From: Verrucomicrobiota bacterium
GTDB lineage: Bacteria > Verrucomicrobiota > Verrucomicrobiia > Opitutales > Opitutaceae
Length of the DNA: 43,820 nt
NCBI GenBank assembly: GCA_963205455.1
Contig: CAUJJL010000024.1
Location: 1-43,820 of the forward strand
Reading direction: 5' to 3'
The position numbers and the translations under genes were made by a program. The notes under the pieces are model-generated. The model was not told the origin of the DNA. It ran no database searches and saw nothing but the letters and a program-made list of their open reading frames with translations. Below are positions 23,736 through 30,688 of this stretch, one piece after another. Within the stretch, counting starts at the first letter, position 1; each line of letters starts with the position of its first letter.

Positions 23736-26465
23736 ATGTCGCCGGAAAACACGTACCCTATGCACACCCGATTGAATGCAATGACATGCGCCGCACTGCT
23801 TGCGCTCTTCTGCGGCTCACTATCGCCACTACACGGCCAGGCAGCGCCGACATCCTCTCCCGGAGATGAAAAGGACGAGAAGACGGTGCATCTCGATACC
23901 TTTGTTGTCACCGGACTGCGAGGCAGCCTTGCGAGCGCGGCGGACATCAAGCAATCCAAGCTGCAACTCGTCGATTCGATCGTTGCGAGCGACATCGACA
24001 AGCTCCCCGACATCAATGTCTCGTATGCGCTGTCGCGTGTTCCCGGCGTTCAACTCGCACACACCTTCTCCGGACTTGGTGGGAACGGAGCGGTGACGAT
24101 TCACGGGCTCAATCAAATCGTGAATACGATTGATGGCCGTGAGGTGATCACGCCGGGTGGCATCGCGAACGGCACGGCGGGGGTTGGTGTGGGCCAGCGG
24201 AACTTTGATTACTCTCAGATTCCCTCCGCGCTGATCGTGGGCATTGATGTCTACAAGACCTCCGCGGCCAATCAGATCGACGGTGGGCTTGGCGGCCTTG
24301 TCGATGTCCGCATGCGGAAACCGTTTGATTTCGCGGACGGATATGGCGGCGGTCTCACTGCGGGAACAACCTACTCCACGCTGCGCGATGGCCAGGAGCA
24401 GAACTATAACGTCTTTGTGAATGCATCCCGGAAAACGGACTTCGGGAAGATCGGCGTGCTGTTCGCAATCAGTGACATCACAACACCCTGGAGAGAGGAT
24501 TCAATTGGCATCGGCAACCCCACACCGAACAAGACCGTAGCGACCGGAGTTGCGACTGCTCTCTCTTCAAACGGCTACAATACCAATTCGAGCTGGGGTG
24601 AATTCAAGACGCAGGGTTTCAATGCGGTACTGCAGTGGCAGCCAACCCCGAACCTTCAGTTGTACGCAGGGTTCAATCCCAACAAGTGGCGCAACATCCA
24701 GGACTCGGTCCAATTCACCACGTCGCTTCCCGCCTCGGCCTCCGTGGCCGGTTCCGGAGTGATGTTCGAGGGCAGCAAGACGGCGGTGCGTTCGGCGACG
24801 TTCAGCAATATCACGGGCACCGCCTATGGTTTCATACGCGATCTCGAGAACAAGCTCGACATGGCAAGCCTGGGTGGCCGCTACACCTCGGGTGATCTCA
24901 CGGTTCATTTCGATGCAAACCGCTACAAGAGCTCCAACCGCTTCTACAACAATCTTGTTTTCGCCTCCGTGCCGATTCCATCGCTCACCTACGATCTGGG
25001 CGGGGAGATCCCATCCATGCGCATCGCGGGAGTGAGCCTGATGGATCCGAGCGTTTACCGGCTTTCGCAGGTCAACTACCGGCTGTTCCCTTCCAATACC
25101 GAGGGACGTGCCGCACGGATTGATGCCGAATACAATGTCAGGCGGGGTTTTATCACGAAGATCATTGGAGGCGTCCGCTATGCGACGACGACCAGCGACA
25201 ATTATCCGACCGGATTGTTTCTAGGGTCCTATTCCATTCCCGCATCCTCGAACCTGCTCAGTCAGAATCCTAACCTCTGGATTCCCTCGCCCATTCAGAA
25301 CTTGTTCTCGGGCTACAGCCAGACGCAGACTCCGTCCTATTGGGTTCCTGATCACAGCACGCTGCGCGATGCAAACGCGCTCTACAAAGCCTACAAAGCC
25401 ACCAACACACCTGACACGTCCGCGACCGTCAACAGACTCAGCCTCTTTGACATCAAGGAAACGACGACCGCGTTCTACCTGATGCCGCAGTTCTCGACGA
25501 AGATCGCCGGATATGAGATTGACGGCAATGTCGGGCTGCGTGCGGTGCAGACCAAGGAGGACACCAAGGGATTCCAGGGTCCTAACTCGGCGTCCGCTGT
25601 TCCTCTGCAGCTCAAGTCGTCCTACTGGGACTACCTGCCGAGCCTGAATGCGCGACTGAAGCTGACGGAGCAGCTGTTCCTTCGATTTGCCTCCTCCAAG
25701 ACGATCACGCGTCCGACGTTTGGATCCCTCTCACCGTCGCTCACACTGAACGCCAATCCGGTGGACCCAAATCTCAATTCCGGCGCCCAGGGAAATCCAG
25801 ATCTCAAGCCGGTTCGCGCCACGGCCTTCGATCTTTCGGCGGAATACTACCTGAACAAGTCGGACATGTTCTACGTCGCAGCCTTCCACAAGGACGTCAC
25901 CGGGTTCATCGGCAGTTTCTCTGAACAGCGCACCTATGATGGTGTCACCTATCTGATCCGAACCTCCAAGAACCTCAATCCGGCCACGATCCGGGGGGTG
26001 GAATTTGGATTCCAGAAATTCTTCACGTTCCTGCCTGCGCCGTTTGATGGCTTCGGACTCCAGGCAAACTACACGTACGTGGACAGCTCCACTCCAACCA
26101 CGGTCGCGGGGCTGGCTGGATCCGTGAACGCGCCGCTCACGAACCTCTCGAAGCGTTCCTATAACATCATTGCGATGTATGAAAAGGGACCCTTCTCAGC
26201 CCGTGTGGCCTACAACTACCGTTCGACGTTTGTCACCGGATTCGCCTACTTTGTGGATACGGGGCTGTTGAATCAGGAGATGGGCGGCTACGCTGATCTC
26301 GACGCATCGATAAACTTCAACATCACGAAAAACGTGCAACTGGCCCTTCAAGGCGTTAACCTCACCGATGCGTTGCGTTACCAGGTCTTTGGATCCAAAC
26401 AGTTCCCGTCGAACATCTACCTCGACGGACGTCAGCTCATGGCAAGCGTGACGCTGCGCTTCTGA
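23736..26465 (+). CDS. TonB-dependent receptor, Xanthomonas/Caulobacter-type
   Basis: The 909-residue receptor has a signal segment (CAALLALFCGSLSPLHGQA) and a TonB-box-like VHLDTFVVTG at about 45-54. The plug is typical of the TonB-Xanth-Caul subfamily: SKLQLVDSIVASDIDKLPDIN, ALSRVPGVQL, VTIHGLNQIVNTIDGRE and QIDGGLGGLVDVRMRKPFDF. The barrel ends in LMASVTLRF with C-terminal Phe. This subfamily often imports plant or algal oligosaccharides. ATG 23760 (MHTRLNAM) is an alternative start with a better signal-peptide N-region. It stands alone: it follows the IclR/MaoC unit by 316 bases and is followed by a toxin-antitoxin pair, so its link to the deoxyhexose locus is only positional. Confidence 0.92.
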   Translation: MSPENTYPMHTRLNAMTCAALLALFCGSLSPLHGQAAPTSSPGDEKDEKTVHLDTFVVTGLRGSLASAADIKQSKLQLVDSIVASDIDKLPDINVSYALSRVPGVQLAHTFSGLGGNGAVTIHGLNQIVNTIDGREVITPGGIANGTAGVGVGQRNFDYSQIPSALIVGIDVYKTSAANQIDGGLGGLVDVRMRKPFDFADGYGGGLTAGTTYSTLRDGQEQNYNVFVNASRKTDFGKIGVLFAISDITTPWREDSIGIGNPTPNKTVATGVATALSSNGYNTNSSWGEFKTQGFNAVLQWQPTPNLQLYAGFNPNKWRNIQDSVQFTTSLPASASVAGSGVMFEGSKTAVRSATFSNITGTAYGFIRDLENKLDMASLGGRYTSGDLTVHFDANRYKSSNRFYNNLVFASVPIPSLTYDLGGEIPSMRIAGVSLMDPSVYRLSQVNYRLFPSNTEGRAARIDAEYNVRRGFITKIIGGVRYATTTSDNYPTGLFLGSYSIPASSNLLSQNPNLWIPSPIQNLFSGYSQTQTPSYWVPDHSTLRDANALYKAYKATNTPDTSATVNRLSLFDIKETTTAFYLMPQFSTKIAGYEIDGNVGLRAVQTKEDTKGFQGPNSASAVPLQLKSSYWDYLPSLNARLKLTEQLFLRFASSKTITRPTFGSLSPSLTLNANPVDPNLNSGAQGNPDLKPVRATAFDLSAEYYLNKSDMFYVAAFHKDVTGFIGSFSEQRTYDGVTYLIRTSKNLNPATIRGVEFGFQKFFTFLPAPFDGFGLQANYTYVDSSTPTTVAGLAGSVNAPLTNLSKRSYNIIAMYEKGPFSARVAYNYRSTFVTGFAYFVDTGLLNQEMGGYADLDASINFNITKNVQLALQGVNLTDALRYQVFGSKQFPSNIYLDGRQLMASVTLRF

Positions 26466-26628
26466 TTTCGTATCAATCAGATTGATTTCAGGCCTGGAGC
26501 GACCGACAGCCTCAGAAAGGCTGCCATCGACTCCGGGCCGTTTTGTCGCCCAGGGTCTGGGCTCGATACCTTCTGCCAGCACCGTCTCCGACTTGGCGGG
26601 ACGCTCTTCTCTGAACTCGCAACCGAGT

Positions 26629-26653
26629 TTGACATTAATAAATGTGTCATACA
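26629..26653. promoter_or_regulatory. Candidate promoter/operator of third toxin-antitoxin pair
   Basis: TTGACA at 26629-26634 could be a -35 box. TGACATTAATAAATGTGTCA (26630-26649) contains two nested inverted repeats, TGACA/TGTCA and ACATT/AATGT. The decamer GTGTCATACA (26644-26653) also precedes the second module at 12915-12924. Autoregulation by the antitoxin is inferred. Confidence 0.45.
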
Positions 26654-26663
26654 GCTTTGCCGG

Positions 26664-26885
26664 ATGACAACCAATACCCGCACATTCCTCAGGGATTTCG
26701 CCGCGTTTAAGGCGCAGGCGAGGAAGGGCGGCACGATTCGCGTCCAAGACAAGGAGGGCGAATTCCTGTTCACAGCCGCCCGGATCCGGAAATCGCTTTT
26801 GGGCGCCGCCATGGGAAAGATCGTCTGTCGTGATGACCTGACGGAGCCGACCCTCGCCATCGACGGCGGGAAACCCTCTCTTTAG
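26664..26885 (+). CDS. Antitoxin, Phd/YefM-like
   Basis: The 73-residue protein begins TRTFLRDFAAFKAQARKGG, then TIRVQDKEGEFLFTA. This strand-helix-strand pattern resembles Phd-type antitoxins (N-terminal helix, then a VxxxGxPxxx-like strand). The C-terminal MGKIVCRDDLTEPTLA looks like the toxin-binding tail. It sits directly before a PIN toxin, with the last base of its TAG stop shared with the toxin's GTG start. It is probably DNA-binding and autoregulatory at the inverted repeats 15-35 bases upstream. Family assignment is by eye and could instead be another small antitoxin class. Confidence 0.72.
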   Translation: MTTNTRTFLRDFAAFKAQARKGGTIRVQDKEGEFLFTAARIRKSLLGAAMGKIVCRDDLTEPTLAIDGGKPSL

Positions 26886-27283
26886 TGCCTCGACTCAAGT
26901 ACGTTCTCGATACCCACGCTTTCCTGTGGGCAGCGACCGATGAAGACCGGCTGGGCGCGAAGGCGGCGCGCGCGATTGGCGTGACGCCTTATGGACAACT
27001 GGCGATCTCGGACGTGTCGCTTCAGGAAATCGGACTGTTGTTCCATTCGGGCAGGATCGCCTTCAAGGGCGGCTCGCCCGCCGCTATTCTCGGCGCGCTT
27101 CTCGATTTTGTCGTCGTGCTGCCCATCAGCCTCGACATTGCCATCATGGCTCCCGCGCTGCGCCTTCCGCACGGAGACCAGTTCGATCGCATAATCACCG
27201 CGACAGCCAAGGTACATCGGGTGCCCTTGATTACCAAGGACGCGAACATCACGGACGCCTCTGTCGTCCCGACCCTTTGGTAG
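26885..27283 (+). CDS. PIN-domain toxin, Phd-associated type
   Basis: The 132-residue PIN protein opens with KYVLDTHAFLWAATDEDRLG (D9), the form typical of PIN toxins paired with Phd-like antitoxins. E48 in SLQEIGLL, D98 and D101 in HGDQFDRIITATA, and D119 in LITKDANI complete the metal site. It is predicted to be an active RNase held in check by the preceding antitoxin. GTG 26885 is the start, overlapping the antitoxin stop by one base. This is the third PIN system in the window, and its sequence is distinct from the other two. Confidence 0.88.
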   Translation: MPRLKYVLDTHAFLWAATDEDRLGAKAARAIGVTPYGQLAISDVSLQEIGLLFHSGRIAFKGGSPAAILGALLDFVVVLPISLDIAIMAPALRLPHGDQFDRIITATAKVHRVPLITKDANITDASVVPTLW

Positions 27284-27326
27284 TCGAGGATCTCCCGACC
27301 TCACAGCAGTGCATGCACCTTGAGAA

Positions 27327-27349
27327 AGGGAGAGCTTCGTCGAGCCCGG
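27327..27349 (+). repeat. Degenerate REP-like palindrome
   Basis: AGGGAGAGCTTCGTCGAGCC, followed by CGG, aligns without gaps to the palindrome core at about 18 of 23 positions. It lies 44 bases after the third PIN toxin. The arms are decayed, so this is a tentative member. Confidence 0.4.
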
Positions 27350-27473
27350 CCATGAGGCCGTTTCGATGTGGTTCACGCGATCCTATGTGGACGTCGGGGG
27401 TTGACTGCCCATCAGTTCAACCACGGTGCCAGGATCACGCCGCCGTCCGTCAGGCATCTGGTGGGTGGGACAT

Positions 27474-28343
27474 TCATCCAAACTCCGGCCCTGCGATGGC
27501 ATACTGCCGCGTCTCATCGCCAATCAAAAGACTTTTCCGGTAGTGCATCCGGTAGAGTGTGCGTTTCAGGGAAAACCCTCCGGAAATCAGCCACTCCATG
27601 AGGTCGATCCGATCAGTCGGCACATCAATCACGTACCGGGAGGGCACGTTCGGTTGTGACGCGAAAGCCAGCAAGTCCTTCGCGATGTCCAGGCTCTCCG
27701 CTTCTAGCGGGCCGATGTATTGGTTGCGGCTTCCTGGGCGCCCCAGCACGAAGCCGCGAATTGAGCCAGCATCTCGAACGAGCCAGCAGTGACCGCGCGC
27801 GGAATCGAGGCAGAACTGAATCAACGTCCCACGACCCACGCCGTAAATTCTTCGGTCCAGAGCCACCAAGTCCTCCAGATCTCCAGGCAACGCCAACTCG
27901 GGCACGGCGCCGTGTCTCATCGTCCGCGCCAGCACGGGTGCGGTGGCCTCCAAACGATGGATCGTCCGCTCCATGATGAAACCCAACCGCTCGTAGATCG
28001 GCAGGCCTTTCGGAGTCGCATCCAGCTTGACCACGGCGCAACCGTCCAGCCGACGGAGAATTTCGCCAAGCAGGGCCTTGCTCAGCCCTCGTCCCCTCAT
28101 TTTCTGGGCAACCAGCATCATGCCGATCCATGCCAGTTCGTTTTCAAACTTGGCTGCCGTCACCGTGCCCACCACCTCTCCCTCTACGTCAGCCACCAGA
28201 CACAGCTGAGGATTGTGCATCAACAGATGTCGCCAGTCGGCCTCCGTCTGATTCCAGTTCTCCGCATCCTTGAGCTTCATGGCGGACTCGATGTCGCCCG
28301 CCTGCATCTCCCTGATGACTGTTGAGGTTTCGATCCGATTCAT
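27474..28343 (-). CDS. GNAT-family acetyltransferase, two-domain
   Basis: The 289-residue protein from ATG 28343 has an N-terminal GNAT domain. REMQAGDIESAMKLKD opens it, and the acetyl-CoA loop is AQKMRGRGLSKALL (about 79-92), the Q/RxxGxG/A motif, followed by PIYERLGF. The C-terminal half (from about residue 145) is a second, shorter GNAT-like domain with GFVLGRPGSRNQYIGPL and a final YRMHYRKSL strand. This matches proteins with an added acetyltransferase-18-type domain. The longer frame to 28403 has no better start. The acceptor substrate is not predictable. It is convergent with the third PIN toxin and may follow the orphan ORF at 28366-28692. Confidence 0.85.
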   Translation of the reverse strand: MNRIETSTVIREMQAGDIESAMKLKDAENWNQTEADWRHLLMHNPQLCLVADVEGEVVGTVTAAKFENELAWIGMMLVAQKMRGRGLSKALLGEILRRLDGCAVVKLDATPKGLPIYERLGFIMERTIHRLEATAPVLARTMRHGAVPELALPGDLEDLVALDRRIYGVGRGTLIQFCLDSARGHCWLVRDAGSIRGFVLGRPGSRNQYIGPLEAESLDIAKDLLAFASQPNVPSRYVIDVPTDRIDLMEWLISGGFSLKRTLYRMHYRKSLLIGDETRQYAIAGPEFG

Positions 28344-28795
28344 CGTTGAAAAATCGCTACCTGATTCAGACCAGCCAGTGTCTGGTGGCGGCTGCGACAA
28401 CATCGAAACCCGCCCGATTTGCCCGGTTGATCCTGGTCATTTGGGCAATCGCGACTGCCTCTGCCGGAGGCAATGGCAGGGGCCTTGCCACCGGATCATA
28501 TAGCAGGGTTTCGACATCGACGTGGGATAAAGCGACGCCTACCCGATTGCCGTTGTCTCGGGTCTGCCAAGCGCCCGCCGTTTGGTTCACGACGCTGGAG
28601 GCCGCGGTGTTGGTCCTGGTTGAAGTCGAGATCTGCACCTTGACATTGGTTACATGGCATTTCGTCCGCGGTGCAAGTTCGCCGTTCAACAAGTCCCTGT
28701 TGGATGGAAACTCCGCGGTTTCTCATCCAGGAGACCAAGGAAATATGCCGGCTTTAGGTTGAGAAAGGGACGAGGCTGACTTTTCATCCCGCGAC
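28344..28795. other. Intergenic region, no confident gene
   Basis: About 452 bases separate two divergent genes. Overlapping open frames cover it on both strands (28366-28692 minus, 28322-28762 plus), but none has a recognisable domain. I see no dispersed palindrome and no strong promoter pair. Confidence 0.45.
28366..28692 (-). CDS. Orphan hypothetical ORF, uncertain
   Basis: This 108-codon frame ends 22 bases upstream of the GNAT start on the same strand, which is the spacing of an operon neighbour. The product (containing TNTAASSVVNQTAGAWQ and VALSHVDVETLLYD) matches no family I know, and its composition is plausible for protein. A competing 146-codon frame lies on the opposite strand. 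It could be a real small gene, a decayed remnant or chance. Confidence 0.22.
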   Translation of the reverse strand: MLNGELAPRTKCHVTNVKVQISTSTRTNTAASSVVNQTAGAWQTRDNGNRVGVALSHVDVETLLYDPVARPLPLPPAEAVAIAQMTRINRANRAGFDVVAAATRHWLV

Positions 28796-30430
28796 ATGTT
28801 CAAGGCACTCCACACCATCCTCATCTTTTCAATCGGCCTCGTCGTGAAGCTCGTAGCGGCGCCGTCCGCGACGCCGACCGTGGGTGAAGCCGTGGTCTGG
28901 CAGTCTTGGGAAGGTGAGTTGACCGCTCAAAGGAACCACACTCGACCGTACGCGGGCGTCGAAGTTGATGTTCACTTTTCCGGGCCGGGGGGCATGCGGT
29001 TTGTTGTGCCCGCATTTTGGGATGAGGGGCGGACGTTTCGTTTTCGCGCGGCGTTTCCGATCGCAGGCGCCTGGCAATGGCGGAGCGTTGCGAATGTTGA
29101 GAGCGATCCGGGACTTCATGATCAACGCGGCAGGGTGAACGTCGCTTCCTATCACGGTGAGAACCCGCTTTATCTGCACGGTGATTTGCGCGTGAGCCTT
29201 GACCGGCGGTATCTGATGCATGCCGATGGGACGCCGTTTCTCTGGATGGGCGACACCGCCTGGAATGCCCTTTGGAAAGGAAGCCTAGAGGATTGGCGCC
29301 ATTATGCGGGCGTGCGTGCGCGTCAGAAGTTCAGCGTGGTTCAGACGGTCGCCACAGGCACCGTCAATCGAAACAGCACCCAGAATCCTGTGTCGGGCCA
29401 GATGCCCTTCCGCGAAAATTCCGAACCCAATCCCGCCTACTGGAGCGACATTGAGAAGAAGATCGGCGTGGCCAATGACAACGGACTTTTTGTGATGCTC
29501 ACCGGACTTGGAGCGGCTCCGGCAGGATTCGCCACACAACAGGCAGGGCAGGCATTTGCACGCTACATCACCGGACGCCTTGCCGGATTGATGGTCATCC
29601 TCTCACCCAGCATGGACCAGCGGATCGATGCCCAAAACGAGGATGCCGGTCGACGACTGCACGAAATCGCGACGCATCTCATCACTCAGCATCCCGGCAC
29701 TCATTTTGATACGGCCCGGCGGTACCATGATTTGAGCAGCTTGGATTTTACCGGACTGCAAAGCGGGCATCACAGTGGTGATCTTGTCCGCGCCTACACC
29801 GCAGCGCGTGAATGGACGCTTGAGCTCTGGCAACGCTCACCGACCAAACCGGTCATCAACATCGAGGCCATGTACGATGCGCGCGGAAACAACAATGGCC
29901 CGAACTGGCGTGAGCAGGACGTGCGTCGTTGCGGCTGGATTGCCTGGCTTTCAGGATCGCGCGGCTACACTTACGGCGCGGGGGATGTGCCACCAAAGGT
30001 TCCGGGCGGGTTGGGCGGTGTCTGGCGTTTCAACACGGATCCCGGTACCTACGACTACTGGCGCACGGCTCTCACCTGGCCGAGCGCGACGCAGATGACC
30101 CATCTTCGGGATTTCATGGCGGGCCTTGAGTGGTGGAAACTGGTGCCTGCACCGGAGTTGATCCGGAACCAGAGCAAGGACCCGCTCGCGCAAATGGTCG
30201 CATCACGCACGGCGGACGGAAGACTCCTGGTTGCCTACCTGCCGGACAACACGGAAATTGCGTTGGGCTTGAACGGATTCGGTGCGGCGTCATGGACCGG
30301 ACACTGGTTCGATCCACTCAGCGGAAAGCGCGCGCCTGTTGCAGACAGTGTGGCAACAGCAGGCGCCATGACGCTGCAAAGACCCGCTGGCTGGCAGGAC
30401 GCGGCGCTGGTCATCACCGCGCGTGAATGA
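28796..30430 (+). CDS. DUF5060/DUF4038 glycoside hydrolase, GH140-like
   Basis: The 544-residue secreted protein has a signal peptide at about residues 1-22. An N-terminal DUF5060-type beta domain follows (VVWQSWEGELTAQ to WQWRS). The DUF4038 barrel begins YLMHADGTPFLWMGDTAWNALW (about 140-161). A small C-terminal beta domain ends LQRPAGWQDAALVI, resembling the putative collagen-binding domain often found after DUF4038. KPVINIEAMYDARG holds a Glu that is a good nucleophile candidate. GH140 enzymes of this architecture release apiose-linked side chains from rhamnogalacturonan-II, but many DUF4038 proteins have other activities. It starts a run of four plus-strand hydrolase genes, each with its own gap of 67-258 bases, so they may be transcribed separately. 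Confidence 0.78.
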   Translation: MFKALHTILIFSIGLVVKLVAAPSATPTVGEAVVWQSWEGELTAQRNHTRPYAGVEVDVHFSGPGGMRFVVPAFWDEGRTFRFRAAFPIAGAWQWRSVANVESDPGLHDQRGRVNVASYHGENPLYLHGDLRVSLDRRYLMHADGTPFLWMGDTAWNALWKGSLEDWRHYAGVRARQKFSVVQTVATGTVNRNSTQNPVSGQMPFRENSEPNPAYWSDIEKKIGVANDNGLFVMLTGLGAAPAGFATQQAGQAFARYITGRLAGLMVILSPSMDQRIDAQNEDAGRRLHEIATHLITQHPGTHFDTARRYHDLSSLDFTGLQSGHHSGDLVRAYTAAREWTLELWQRSPTKPVINIEAMYDARGNNNGPNWREQDVRRCGWIAWLSGSRGYTYGAGDVPPKVPGGLGGVWRFNTDPGTYDYWRTALTWPSATQMTHLRDFMAGLEWWKLVPAPELIRNQSKDPLAQMVASRTADGRLLVAYLPDNTEIALGLNGFGAASWTGHWFDPLSGKRAPVADSVATAGAMTLQRPAGWQDAALVITARE

Positions 30431-30552
30431 GCTTTGGTGACGGTCGCGACGCTACCAAGGCCTGGGCATGGAATACTTACGCCTCGCTCCGGGGATCCTC
30501 GGCCGAATTTCGTTCCTCCGTACCATGCTGATGGGCTTCCCAATTGGATGAC

Positions 30553-30569
30553 AACGGGGAGACTCCCCG
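30553..30569. other. Short perfect hairpin between hydrolase genes
   Basis: ACGGGGAGACTCCCCGT has six-base arms ACGGGG and CCCCGT around AGACT. No T-run follows, so a rho-independent terminator is unlikely. It may be an mRNA-stabilising hairpin or an operator. Confidence 0.3.
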
Positions 30570-30688
30570 TATTTCCGGGGATATTCGCGGATTGAGGCAT
30601 GGTCTAGGATCAGCGTGCTGTGGTCCACGCCCCTTGGAGTACTTGGACGGCGTGACTACTTCACAGGCCTCCGGGAGGCAGTCTGCGG

